A DNA stretch of 64,000 nucleotides from Liolophura sinensis (taxonomy: Eukaryota; Mollusca; Polyplacophora; Chitonida; Chitonidae): the NCBI RefSeq assembly GCF_032854445.1, contig NC_088303.1:27223501-27287500 (forward strand), given 5' to 3'. Position numbers and translations under genes: made by a program. Below, in pieces: positions 37,599 to 49,686 of the stretch. The notes beneath the pieces were generated by a model, which worked only from the letters and a program-made list of their open reading frames with translations, was not told the DNA's origin and made no database searches. Every line of letters starts with the position of its first letter. The first letter of the stretch is position 1.

Positions 37599-38313
37599 GG
37601 ATATCACATAGATACAGGCACACAGACATAGATAACAAGATATCACATAGACACAGACACACAAACATAGATAACAAGATATCACATAGGCACAGGCACA
37701 CAAACATAGATAACAAGATATCACATAGACACAGGCACACAAACATAGATAACAACATATCACATAGACACTGGCACACAAACATAGATAACAAGATATC
37801 ACATAGACACAGGCACACAAACATACATAAGATATCACATAGACACAGACACACAAACATAGATAACAAGATATCACATAGACACAGACACACAAACATA
37901 GATAACAAGATACCACATAGACAAAGACACACAAACATAGATAACAAGATATCACATAGACACATACACACAAACATAGATAACAAGATAGCTCACAGAC
38001 AAAGACACACAAACACAGATAACAAGATATCACACAGACACATACACACAAACATAGATAACAAGATATCACATAGACACAGGCACACAAACATAGATAA
38101 CAAGATATCTCACAGACAAAGACACACATAGATAACAAGATATCACACAGACACAGGCAGACCAACGCAGATAACAAGCTATCACATAGACATTGACACA
38201 CAAACATAAATAACAACATATCACATAGACACAGGCACACAAACATAGATAACAAGATATCACATAGATACAGACACACGAACATAGATAACAAGATATC
38301 ACATAGATACAGG
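37599..38313. repeat. 39-bp minisatellite, about 18 units
   Basis: The unit is atatcacatagacacaggca, then cacaaacatagataacaag, 39 bp, with a few shortened units (for example near 37825 and 38125). Because 39 is 13 codons, a plus-strand frame reads a 13-residue H-R-H-T-N-I-D-N-K-I-S repeat and two minus-strand frames also stay open; there is no independent sign of translation. Confidence 0.95.
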
Positions 38314-39492
38314 AGGATAAAAGGTATGTAAGAGCAAGAAAAACACTATTAAGAGGGAAATTATTGCTGAGAAGGGGCGACCAATAGATCATATTAAACG
38401 AAGTTACATAAATCCTGTAAATATCTAGAGCGTAAATATCTGAAAACAGATTTCAAGGAAGGGTTAAACATGTGTCACATAAACCTGAAGCATGCTGATG
38501 GGTCTATGTAAGTATGAATGAACTGGAAAGCAACCCGAGATCAGTCGATGAACAAGTACATCGGCCCGCCTAGTCGGAAGGCGCCTGATCACCTGGAAGG
38601 TCACACGAGGAAACACCAGATGAAAAAAAAAATTCCCTTTCGTATTATCATCTCAGACAGTCTGCCATAAACTAATGAAAAGACTTTTTATTTGGCACAT
38701 CACTTCTGACATAGAAAGAGGCATAACCTGAGTGGCGTCTTGCATTAACAGCTATGGCTTATCGTGTTCATTACCAAGAACACCAATATGAGACTGCAGC
38801 CACTCAAAGAATACAGAGACCTCTTCGCTAATCAGGAAAGTATACAAATGTAATATGCTTGGCGTTCCTCAGTCTTAGCCCAGTGTAATCTGGAAACTAC
38901 AGCAGAACAGGTTTATTGGGGTTGAAATAAGAAACGAAAGTTCTAGGTCCACCTCAGGGTATCATCCGCCAGCTAAGAAACTGGCTTCTGACACTCAAGC
39001 TAGTTTCGATAAATGCTCCCTTGCCGAACTCTATCGGACATATGTTATCGTCGAAGCTGAAAAAACGTCATATAATGTAATAAGAATGACCCCAAAATAT
39101 AAATACACATTGTTGGTGAACAATTTGAAGATATTGATTGAAGTATTAAGAGTGTTTAATGTAATTCAAAGATATATCAGGATGAGATTTTTTCGAGTCT
39201 CTACGGTACACCCCTCAAAAACATTTAAATTAAACGCCTTGTTAAGTTGAGAGCCATGATTTTAAAAAAGGCAATTTTTTTCAGTTCAAAACCTTATTTA
39301 GGTTACTATTCTTGAGACGTGGCTTATTTTATAGAACTAGTCAAATTTCTGATTGTAAGCAGCTGCGTGAAACTTTGCAGCGCGATACATCAAAAAAAAT
39401 ATAGGTATTCCATGTATATTATCTGCGCTCAAGTATTAGCAGATCTGTGCAAAATCATGTTCAAAAATAGTCAAAAATAGTCATAGAGCCCA
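38314..39492. other. non-coding stretch
   Basis: No gene recognised. The right end may hold unrecognisable upstream parts of the reverse-transcriptase remnant. Confidence 0.45.
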
Positions 39493-40300
39493 CTCCTTTA
39501 TATTCCCCATATGTTATATAGATGACATCCTGGCGGCACATAATCACTATGTAATTGAAGCAATGAAGGAAATCCCAATGGAGAGGTCAATATTTTTTTT
39601 ATTCCTAACTATCTAATCTGACGACCGGCCCCGCTGGCAGTTGGTACAGCGTCCGCTTCGAGAGAGGTAGATCCAGGGTCAATCCTGGGTCGAGTCACAC
39701 CTAAGACTTTAAAAGAGGAAGTTGTGACTTCCTGGCATGGTGTTCAGCATGAAGGGAATAGTGCAACTACTGGTTGAGCCGTATCAGTATAATGGCTCGG
39801 GCGGGGCAGATTTCTTTCTTTCGGTAAGGCGTCTCAGTGAAGCAGCACTAGATAAAAGAGCGGAGGAAATCCGTCCTGCAACAAGGAGGCACATTAGATG
39901 CATTCTGAGGGTTCCTTCGTTGTCATATGACTGAAAAATTGTTAAGTGTGGCGATAATCTGACGTAATTATGCTGACCGGGAACTGGAATATATGAGTAA
40001 AATGGCGTCAGTGTCCTGCTGTCGGACGTTTGACAGGTCCTCATTCACTCGAATTAATGGAGACTAGTAATTCCCTAGACAGCACAACTTTTCTGGACTT
40101 GCATTTTGATATCTAGAGCTTCCTCTCGCTTAAATTGCATGAGAAGAAATATGCCTTTATTTTCAATATTGTTAACTTATCCATGGTAGTATCTCAGAAA
40201 CTCCAGACTATTGTGTAGACCCGCATGTATCTCCACTGATTGGGTGTGCATCGACGATTACAAATTTTCTTGGATAAAGCAGATATTGTGTACAAAACCA
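39493..40300 (+). pseudogene. reverse-transcriptase remnant of a retroelement, split by a SINE
   Basis: Left piece 39493-39595 contains C-Y-I-D-D-I-L (YIDD at 39515-39526), the RT catalytic motif. Right piece from 40051 reads E-L-M-E-T-S-N-S-L-D-S-T-T with F-L-D-L at 40090-40101. After one in-frame TAG (40114) it continues S-L-K-L-H-E-K-K-Y-A-F-I-F-N-I-V-N. The order YxDD, then FLDL, then a Y/F-x-F-x-I-V-N block is known from a family of animal RT elements (Penelope-like or a related group; I am unsure which). The SINE-B plus one TSD copy is 341 bp, and subtracting it puts both pieces in the same frame, so the SINE landed in RT sequence. Everything upstream and downstream is too decayed to delimit. 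Confidence 0.75.
39624..39954 (+). mobile_element. SINE-B inserted in the RT remnant, 10-bp TSD
   Basis: A head with ggcccc and the tRNA-like block, then aagactttaaaagaggaagt and the full body to tgactgaaaaattgttaagt. The 3' end stops before a (cact)n tail. The duplication taatctgacg lies at 39614-39623 and 39955-39964. Confidence 0.9.
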
Positions 40301-40624
40301 ATATGGACAGATCGAAGTTTAAAGAATGTGATTAAATCCAAATCCCAAACATTATAAAGACAAGCAACAGAATCAGCCTTACTTCGCGATTTCAGTGCTA
40401 CAAATTGTAGCAAACTGTTCAAAAACTCTTACTTACTCCAGACCTCACTACTCTGCAGTTTTTGTTGAAGATTTGTCTTCCACATAAATAGCATACATAC
40501 CTCAATTCGCCTATGGAGCTGACCCCCTCGTGCCGTTGGAGCGCTACTTGAAACACCAGTCAATGAATCCTTTAATTAATTTATGGAATTTCCTTATTGA
40601 GAAAAGCACAAGGGATCTCCTTTA

Positions 40625-40862
40625 TTTGGGGCCTTCGTGGCATAACGGTTAGCGAGGTAGCGTAGCGCAATTACCCAGGAGCCTCTTATGCTAAAAGCTC
40701 ACGTCCAGTTCAAGCTGGCTTCCTCTTCAGGCGTACGTCGGAAGTTTTGCCAGTGGATGATTTTTCTTCCGGCCTTTGCCCAGTTTCCTCTTACCATAAT
40801 GATGTGTGCCGTAAGTGTAAGTGAAATATTCTTAAGTACGGCGTAAAATACCAAATAAAAAA
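40625..40862 (+). mobile_element. SINE-A, diverged
   Basis: The plus-strand head (ggggccttcgtggcataacg), a gtccagttcaagctggcttc B-box region and body, the core attcttaagtacggcgtaaa and an A-rich tail are present. Several short deletions indicate age. Confidence 0.85.
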
Positions 40863-42660
40863 TAGCTAAATAACTTCGGACATTAAATTAAATGACCATA
40901 TCCGTCCAAAAAAATTATAGTCGCAAACATATAAGGATAAGAGGCTGGATCGGTTTGAAAGAAATATATGATTTTGACCAGTAAGAGTCTACATGAATAG
41001 GGGTGGCCTGCCATGCAGGGATCAACGTATTTGTGAATGACACCGGCCTGATCTGTCCTGTTCCCTAGCTCTAAACTCTCTGTTTTGAGCACCAAGCATT
41101 TTTAAAGTCTTTTGTATTTATTGTACGTATCAACCCTATCCAGCTATCGTGTATAGCTAAACCAAGATCTAAACTGGCAGCTGAAAGTTTGTAATTCTGA
41201 AAGACGAATTGTCTTTTTCGCTCAAATACGGTTAGAACTCAGGCATGAACTGACTATTATTATTTTGACTTCTTTTGATGAGGTATTTACACTTTCTTTC
41301 GGTGATTTCAAGATGAACTTTATGCTATACAAATGTTCTTTGTAAATAATATGAAACTGAAAGATATAATCATTTTAACTAACGACAAAAGTAAAGAAAA
41401 AAGCTGAAGCTGCCTACCATTAGAATTTTTAGTTTCGTATGTCCAGCTCTGATTTACCATACTTAGTTTCATTTGTTTATGTACTTTATTTATTTGTACA
41501 GAGGAAAATACTTTGCACAAGTAGGTCCAAGCCTACCTAGGCCATATGATGGAAATGATGAAAATCCCCACCGAAATTATTTTCTTTGTCACTGTACTCT
41601 TAACTCAGTAATCTCCCTGATCTCCATGATGCACATGAACGCTTGTTAATAAACCCAGTACATTCGTCTTCCTATTCAGGTGTCTTAATTCGTGCATACC
41701 AATTAAAGCACATGATTGACAGTACGTAAGTCCTGTTCATAATTCTTAGTTAGTTTAGTTAGTGTCGTGAAACACTCTTGAATACGACATGAAACCCTAA
41801 CCAAATGAACATGTTATTCCCAAGACAATTTGTGGTGCGACCCTCATAGTACGGGTGAAAACTAAACAAAACGTTACTGAATTTAAATAAATTAAATGTC
41901 GAACTTGGGTAATCCTTCAACGCAGATGAATGATCAGTCATTTTATGAAGTTTTATAATATTATTCGTGAATTTAATGAATTGGTATCAGCATCAGTTAC
42001 CGCCCTTTTTCCAACGATATCAGATGAGATCCCAGAATGTCCTGTAAGAAACAACTGCAATCCAAATTATATGTACGACTGCTTTATTTTTCAGTAACAA
42101 TGTATGATAGCATAACTACGCTCCAGAGACAGTCAGAGTGAACAGAATCAAAGATAGAATGAAAAAGCAGAGCTACAATAATAGGCGAGTTAAACCTGCA
42201 CCACCAATGGACTAAATTAGTGAAGGATATTGCTGTCGCATTACAGCTCTGGGAACTTGGCAATATGTTATAGCCACAAACATGCAGGATTTGTCAGATA
42301 TTACATTACAATAGCATATGACACACAAACACAAATATGACACACAAACATTCAGTGTCAACTATTTAGCATCCTACAAAAATAGTGTACGACTGCATGT
42401 CGTGCTATTTTTGTGCCCAGTTCATCCAGTTTTAATAATCAGTTGTAACAATTTGGACAAAAACAAGTGTTCTTTTTGGGTGATATTTCCAGGCTTCTAG
42501 GATTAACGAAACAAGCTGTGCCAATCTTTATAACAATGTTATTTTCTGACAGGACTATATTCTGATAAGGTGTAAATGTGCAAATTTGTGTAATACAGTT
42601 ATAAGTTTTCAAACAAACTGCACTGTAAAACAAGCAAGCTAACTAAACGACATAAATACT
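40863..42660. other. non-coding stretch with SINE fragments
   Basis: A minus-strand SINE-B fragment lies at 41050-41115 (ctctaaactctctgttttga, gcaccaagc, aaagtctt). A plus-strand SINE 3' core lies at about 41755-41806 (cttgaatacgacatgaaacc). A repeat of acacacaaacac / gacacacaaacat is at 42320-42350. No gene seen. Confidence 0.5.
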
Positions 42661-42666
42661 ATAATA

Positions 42667-42672
42667 TTTATT
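42667..42672 (-). terminator. candidate polyadenylation signal of GPCR 2
   Basis: Minus-strand AATAAA about 230 bp downstream of the GPCR 2 stop codon. Position is plausible; nothing else confirms it. Confidence 0.4.
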
Positions 42673-42901
42673 AGCTCTTATTTATGCTTTTGGACCCAAC
42701 AACAAAGCTAAAGTTTGTTTTGATTTAACACCAAAACAGTAGTGCAATGCTATAGTTTTACAACAGCAGTTAGCTAACATACAGAGAAGAAACGATGCTT
42801 GTTGATGAATTTGTCATCCTGTGCCAGTCTTCGCTGAGCCTTTCTCTATCATTGACCAACTGGTGGTGATTGCTGACAATCTCCTCTTTGTATTGCTGAT
42901 T

Positions 42902-43975
42902 CTAGTACTTCTTGCTGCTTTCTGCTGTTTCTTCTTCAGTTGTGCTGTTTTGCTCTTTCTTCAAGAGTGAGATTATTCGTAGTCTTATCACTGGAATCCT
43001 TGTTGCAATAAGCAAAGGGTCGACGATCGAGTTAATCAAATAGATGAAAATCAGACAGCGTCTGATTCTCCACATGTCCACAAAAGTTAGTTTCAGAAAG
43101 CCAAAGTTGTTGAGGATTGCAAAGAGGGGACCTGGGATAAATAAGCACAGAACAGAGAGGTGAACGCAGAAAAACGTTATTGCAACAGAAATAGACTCTT
43201 TCCTATTGGCTCCTCTGTTTTTTCGGATCGGTTTTGGTCGTAATTTCACCAGTCCGAAGAGTAACCCATAACAGCAAAATGTAATTACACCGATGCCAAG
43301 GACCACACAGAAGCGGGTGGTGTTCAAGTTTTGGTGTCCCTCAGCTAGTCGGTAGCAAACGCCGGGCTGGTCGCCATTTTCTTCAGTGCTGAAGAAAACT
43401 GGGATTACTAGTGCCACAGACACGACCCAAGTCATGGCCACGATGGACAATGATACATGCTTGGTGTAAGCGTTAACGCGATAATGGAACGGGGCCATAA
43501 TAGCATACAGTCTGTCAATTGCTAGTACAAGAGAGGACAAGATTTGCACATACTGAGTCATTGGCTCAAAGATCGCTTTCATTCCATCTAAGCAAGCACG
43601 ATGATAATTATTAGGCATTCCAAAGGCTACCGCTGAATAAAGTACCGCAGTGAAACTGTAACTTAGAGGAAATAACACATCTACCAACAAAGCGTTAATT
43701 AACAACACCTTAGGCTTCAGAGCTCGAGTAGGAATTTTAAGAATAGCGCTCAAAACCAGCCAGTTACAAGCCAAACTTGTAAATGCCACTATAGGACCAG
43801 TCATCACAAGAAACACGTTGGGTAAGTCGAACAAAAGCTGGACGACAGTCAGTGTTGCCCTTGGAAATAAAACTGTACTGTTTAAGAAGAAGCTTGTGTT
43901 TTCCATGTCAAAGTTACTGAGATTCGTTTCATTTCCACCATCTGTTGAGAGGCTGATATTCTGAAACTGGTCCAT
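42902..43975 (-). CDS. class A-type G protein-coupled receptor, orphan (GPCR 2)
   Basis: From ATG at 43975 this encodes 357 residues with seven membrane helices. The frame stays open upstream to the acceptor but with no ATG. The N-terminus has sequons at N6, N15, N18, N26 and N32. Landmarks: N71 (1.50), D99 (2.50), C128 and C207 (TM3-ECL2 disulphide), D154-R155-L156 for DRY, W183 (4.50), P281 (6.50, with F for W6.48). TM7 reads D319-P320-L-L-I in place of NPxxY. The cytosolic tail is short, rich in E, S and K. Compared with GPCR 1 it keeps D2.50 and has D7.49, whereas GPCR 1 has N at both. An acceptor AG lies at the exon edge at 44022, so a 5'UTR or N-terminal coding exon is probably further right. 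A decayed relative is at 55770-56495. Ligand unknown. Confidence 0.93.
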   Translation of the reverse strand: MDQFQNISLSTDGGNETNLSNFDMENTSFFLNSTVLFPRATLTVVQLLFDLPNVFLVMTGPIVAFTSLACNWLVLSAILKIPTRALKPKVLLINALLVDVLFPLSYSFTAVLYSAVAFGMPNNYHRACLDGMKAIFEPMTQYVQILSSLVLAIDRLYAIMAPFHYRVNAYTKHVSLSIVAMTWVVSVALVIPVFFSTEENGDQPGVCYRLAEGHQNLNTTRFCVVLGIGVITFCCYGLLFGLVKLRPKPIRKNRGANRKESISVAITFFCVHLSVLCLFIPGPLFAILNNFGFLKLTFVDMWRIRRCLIFIYLINSIVDPLLIATRIPVIRLRIISLLKKEQNSTTEEETAESSKKY

Positions 43976-44021
43976 TGCCTTGCTGAACAAGTGTTGCTGC
44001 AAGAGTCTTTGCGTGATTAAA

Positions 44022-44040
44022 CCTGAAACACAAAAATCTT
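44022..44040 (-). other. 3' splice acceptor upstream of GPCR 2
   Basis: Minus-strand aagatttttgtgtttcag precedes the exon that begins gtttaatcac. The pseudogene has the equivalent ttttttctttcag followed by gcctaatcat, so this junction is conserved between paralogues. Confidence 0.7.
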
Positions 44041-47000
44041 AAGAAAAATATCGTATTTTGAGCATGTAAGATCGTTTTCTTTGTTTAAAACAATCATATT
44101 TTTTAATGTTATAATCGGCCTTTGTAGAATTATGACCAGTCAAAAAAGTCCTCTGACAGGTCATACCCAAGGTATGCTCATGTCGTAACCTTTATAGAGA
44201 AGAACAGACTGGACTACCATTGGCTAAAAACTAGTGCTGTTGCACTAAAACTTCATGTAACACCGTCACGAAAGATCAACCATGCTACGTATTATTTCAA
44301 GTATGAAAATAAATGCGGCTGAGCGGGCACAAAAGAGCATTCATTGACGCTAATTGTGATGTAACATTGTTTTTTGTATCATTTGTTAGAAATGACACAG
44401 AGCGATTCTTGAAAAATAATCGACAGTTGTTACATTACCACAAACGCGCTTAAGTACATGTTAATAGAGGAACAGTTGATTTTGAAACAGAATGGGCACG
44501 GCGCTTCTCGTCGTTTCTCCACAACTTAATCCCCTGTGTATTGGAGGGCGATATTTGACGGCTCTCCCATAACTGACATGGCATATTACCGCTCCTGCAG
44601 GATTTGACATCTTGTATGCTTTGTGTATTAGTGTAAATCCTCCGCTACCAACCGGCCATTTTAGTGTACGGTCCTTGCTTGGTATTAAAATAATGGAAAT
44701 TGTCTAAGCTTTTGAGGAATGTTATGGACAAACATTTGATATCTTTGGCAAGAGAACACAAGGTGTCAGTTAATAACAAACCCGAGCGTGAAGTCCCCTT
44801 GCTTGGTACCGCTCCCAGCTGCTGTAGGAAGGTCCACATTTTGATAGCCGGTCAACTTACAGGTTGGCACCAATAATTACCGTAAGCGGAATGTTTGAGG
44901 CTGAGTTACAGCACTAAACATGAATTGCCATTGTCGCTTATGGAAAATTAATAGAGGTATTAATTACTCAACCCACCAAAAATCTTCTGATATGTTGAGA
45001 AATTTTCGTTGAATTTTGGGTACACCTCGTCACTTTATATAGGACATTTTCTGATGCGTGCAAGGACTGCTTTCGCCTAGCCACAACTGTTGAGTTTGAT
45101 AGTGGTGTGACATGAGAAACCTTAGCTCTGTCCCTAACTGATCAACATTACAGTGAATGCAATGGTCACCTTTGCAAGAGCCCATGCGGACAATAACCCT
45201 AAAATATAATAAGTATGACACAATTAGATAACAAAGATGCTTCGTCCGACTGAAACGCAACCTAAAAATGCAGCTTAAAATGGAATACAAATTATAATAC
45301 ATATACAGGTAAATTAAAATAAATTAATAGCTAATTATAACAGAGAAATGATACGAAAATAATATCGTATCATTACTCTTTGTAAATCAAAGCTTTGTTA
45401 AAACCGACAACTGGTTACGATGCAAAGGTATTTAACATAGTAATATTATTTCTGAATTTGTTAAAGCGAGGTTGTCCGATAAAGGTTTGAAAACTGAAAC
45501 CCCACAGTATGATAGAATTCGCTGAATACCGCTTATGTGCAAAATTCCAGCTTTAAGCTATGTCTCATATTCGTGTGGTAAGGCCCCAAACTTTCAACAT
45601 TCGGGCCGAATTTTCCAGGTGACAGCGTGTTTGCTTACAAACGACCAGCCCCCGACCGCTACCGATGATAGATTCGGGTCCATTCGGAAATTCGTCATGT
45701 GACGCAATAGTTGTCAATCAAAGTGCCTGTAGACGAGAAGTGTTACAGGAGAGAAAAGACGAGTGAGTCTGAGAATAAAAACCGACAAAGGGCATCTTGC
45801 TGCCTCGCTACCTCGACCTTTCTAATACAGGGCGAGGCAGCGAGGTAGCGAGGCAGCGGAGCGAGATTGCTAGGTAACGAGGCAGCGAGGTAACGAAGCA
45901 GCGACGTAGCGACGTAGCGAGGTAGCGAGGTAAGTCATCTGACGTAAATTCCACTTACAAAGAGAACTGTGTAAATGATCATTCAGCGAATCAGCTTTGA
46001 AACATTTTACTGAATCCTTTACATTTACTAGACTTACTGAAAATACAGTCGAACCTTGTTTCAACCTATTTATTTCTGGGTATGTGGTTTTATCAATTAA
46101 GAGAATTTAATAACCTGATTTTCCCGAAAACTCATTTACATATACATCTATTGTTTACGAACAAAGGAAAAATCTTAATGTGAATATCGAATTATGAATA
46201 AAAATCTTAAACGTGTCTCGACATAGTCGTCATCTTGTTCGGCTGAGGTTTTGGGCAGCACAACTGTATCAACCTGAATTAATAGTTGGTCATATTTTAC
46301 CTATTTAAAACAAATTTTGGCAGAGCTGAATATCTACAGAGTACGATTGTAAGTGCACATAATTTTTAAGCATTTTTGTATATACAAAGCCACTTATTTC
46401 TGCATTGGAATGTTAATTCTGTTTTAATTTTTTCCTTTACTCATAACTGCTTGCATTGGATTTTTTTGTTTTATCTGTTGCAGTCCTTATTCCACGTAAT
46501 CATCTTACTTGTATTTTAAAATATTTTTATATACTTATTTGTCTACATACTATTAGTATGTGATACCAGACCATAACGCGGGCCTCTGTCTGTTAAATGT
46601 GGATCTCATATTCCTGTAAAACAAAGTAGTTCTTGGCTTTCGTAATGATAAAGATCTTTCTAAAATAGAGATACAGTCTCAACATGAGCGGTAGGTGTAT
46701 TCACAGTCCAATCCGCTAATACTAATGATGTCATACTCAAATACACATAAAATAAATATCTTATAATTCACAGATTAAAGTCTGTTTTTGTGGTGCCATT
46801 ACTGGCAGCACACTCAAGTAAGATAAACGGTGTATACCTTTACATACCTGCTAAGCAGCTGTCTGGCTCTCGCTGATATGGTTGGCGGGTTTGTTCCTGA
46901 ATATTGAGGATATTTACTTTATATACTGTACTGGTTTTGCACAGCACTCTATCGTCTTCACAATGAGAATAAACGTCTTTAATTTGTTTATCCTGGACGT

Positions 47001-47600
47001 CGCTCTTCAAACTGTGATCAAAAAAGGCTGAGCTGTAGTTGAAAGGCTAGGTTTCTTGAACAGAAAGTTGTCTACGTCGCGCTGTAGGTAATGAACGGTA
47101 ATGGAAAGAACCATTCTTTGATCCCAGTAATTCCTCTTACACGGCTAATTGCATGTGTAGCATGAGCTCTTTATGACGCTCAACCTGTAGTGTTACGAAG
47201 TGTTAATGATGTATGTTTTCAGTTAATTAGGAAATAAGATGCCCATTAGTGTGAATGAGTGATCATGTTCGTATGCGAGAATCCATACCATTTAGGTATG
47301 GATGATAAATATGAACGTTCGTCTTTCAACCATGACAACAGTGCTCAAGAAATGAAGACACCGAGATCAGTGAAATTCGCGTGCTGGGGATTCGGGACAC
47401 TAAATATAAACTGCTCCCAATGAGTTCTCATGCTAAGCTGACTTTTGCATGTGATAAACGTCCTTCACTGTTTCATTTTTTATAAAGGATTATGCAATAT
47501 TAGAGATTCGTCTATACAACGTTTGGTGGATTTACATGAGCGGTTTTTGTGACGCTTTTTTTCCAAATCTTTTTTCATACATGGATGATTTTATACATGT
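44041..47600. other. intron or upstream DNA of GPCR 2, no other gene seen
   Basis: Holds a 10-bp perfect hairpin at 45347-45374 and the octamer array at 45799-45934. On the minus strand a good donor-like sequence (cttagcaggtatgtaa) lies at about 46842-46857 and could end a 5' exon of GPCR 2; this is a guess. Confidence 0.4.
45799..45934. repeat. octamer array (gaggcagc / gaggtagc) with an inverted arm
   Basis: From 45834 the octamers gaggcagc, gaggtagc and variants (gaggtaac, gacgtagc) recur about ten times. A 17-bp segment at 45799-45815 (gctgcctcgctacctcg) is the exact reverse complement of 45841-45857, so the array can form a strong GC-rich hairpin. Confidence 0.85.
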
Positions 47601-47601
47601 G

Positions 47602-48297
47602 CAGGGGCGTAGCGTGGATCTTCACCGAGAGGGTTGAGGGGAGGTTGCGGATTTGACAAGAGCGGAACGACTATCACAGTCCATTAGGCGAGGGTCCAGG
47701 GGCCGCCTAGGCCCCGGAAGCTCCGGGTTATTAGATTGCCGGAGAGAGAATCTGAGTGATTTAAAAGCGTTTCGAATGCAGATTAAGCCAATGTGTACAC
47801 ATTCATTTTCACATTATAAAAAAAAAATCAAAACAACTCAAGTTCAGCTTAGGTGGGGGTGAAAACGGGCTGTCCCTGAATATATAGTATTTATTGTTAT
47901 GGGTTCCAGAGTTACACACAGTGTACAAGTAAAACTGCGGCATCTGTCTTGTCCACCAGACGGAAATGGCCCCTGCTGCCTGCGCGCTACGATTCAAGAG
48001 AGGTAATTCTGTAAACCACGCCGTCTTCCACCGGGAACAAAATGGAATGGTTCACATAACAGAACATGTCTAAATAGGCCTATATACTATTTAGTAAATT
48101 GGTACGAAATTGAAATATTGGTCTATATAGGCTACTGCAAATATCTGTGGAAAGAATTTTAATAGCTAGATAAGAAATATATGCTAAAATATTTTTTCGT
48201 CCACCTGGGCGGAACATTTTTGCCTCGCGGGATGGGGGGGGGGGGGGGTGTCCGCACATCCCGCACCCCTCCCCCCGCCCCCCAGCCTACGCCCCTG
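47602..48297. mobile_element. non-autonomous DNA transposon with CAGGGGCGTAG termini
   Basis: The left end caggggcgtagcgtgg is matched by the reverse complement of the right end (ccagcctacgcccctg). The first 11 bp are identical. The flanks share atgtg (47597-47601 and 48298-48302). Such termini resemble hAT-type elements, but those make 8-bp duplications and only 5 bp match here. No transposase is encoded; the interior has a G-run (48234-48248). The open frame 47653-47862 is not protein-like. Confidence 0.75.
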
Positions 48298-48302
48298 ATG
48301 TG

Positions 48303-49674
48303 TGAATAAATAAAGGTCTGACAATATTATAAGGAAAGAGTAGCTAGTAGTTCATGCGCTGAGATACCTGTATGTTGCTAATACATATATATCTGGCTGC
48401 TATATCTCAGCAAAATGAGTGCATGTATTTCTATGAACTACGGAACCGCGTAAGGAACATAGTTTTATTCTTTCCTTTTTTTTTGGCCGTCAAAAAGAAA
48501 CTAAAAGTTTTTTATCGGGAGATAGTACTGCATTCCCCCGTGCTAGTGATCCAGAATGAAATGCCGTTATTTAGAAGGCAACATGCCCATTGGTGGGAAA
48601 ATTGGGGGAAATTACTTTATTTCTACACGCCGTAGATTCTAGGCTAGCCATTGGTTGAGAACAGCCACGTGCAGTTGGGTGAATGTCCATTCCACACTCC
48701 ACTCGGGTGACCCCATCAAACGTAACTGTGAAGCCATTTCCAATTTAGTCACAATGATTTCCAAATGTAGACGAAAATAAGGTGTCTGCAAGTCGGAAAT
48801 ATCATCAAAAGCAGGTAAAATATCCCAGTATTTAGTAGAATACTTAATGTTCAGTACACTAGAGGAATCTTACAGTATTTTAAACTTCAGCTAAAGCAAG
48901 TAAAATGGCAAGATGAGGTATATACATTGTATAGTAAGGATGTAGATGCGCTCGACTTGTACAAAATGAGAGATATAAGCTATAATTAAGGAAATACACC
49001 ACATTTAGCATATTCAGAACGACCTTATAATGTTTGTGGATTGTCATTATAGAATAAATATGAATAACAACTTTATGAATGTTGATCAGACGCGGTATTC
49101 TGATTACACGAGGCGCACACACAACTGGTGGTGAGTCTCTCAGTGACTCTCAGTGACTCTCAGTGACTCACCGGCACAAACGGTGTTTGAAAAAACAGTT
49201 GTGATTGCAGACTAACACGGGCATAAGTTTTCTAAGTTTGGGTAAAGTGATTTCTAAATAACAGCATTTCTGATTGGATCACTAACACGGGTAAAAGTAT
49301 TACTTTGCAAAACATTTTAGTAAATAAATTCTCTTGTTTTTCAGCTGTTAAAGAAAAGAGAATAAAGAAAATAATTCAGCTAACTCGGGGCAACGTAATT
49401 TCCCCCGACTTAAAGCTATGTTCCTTCCGCGGTTCCGCAGTATACTGAAAAAGATTTAAAACTATAAAATGCTTTGTGAGCTTTAACGTTTATGAAAAGA
49501 TTACCTTGTTTTGAAAGGATTAAACGATCACTGTTGAAGACGTTCGATGCAGGTGTGATTTGCATATCTGTAGGTAGCTTGTGGAAAAGTTCGTCAGTAG
49601 GTTGGTGGTTTAAGCCGTGCAGTCTCGCCTTAATATTACCCCTTCTTGTGTCGAACAGATTGTTTTTACAAAAA
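48303..49674. other. non-coding stretch
   Basis: A short tandem run of ctcagtgact lies at 49139-49172. No gene recognised. Confidence 0.5.
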
Positions 49675-49686
49675 CCATAGCTAATA

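Noticed and set aside
37421-38294. Open frames of 236 and 240 residues
   Set aside because: They read the 39-bp minisatellite; the same DNA is open in several frames on both strands.
43976-44002. Nine extra residues at the start of GPCR 2
   Set aside because: That extension begins at TTG, not ATG. The first ATG in the exon is at 43975.
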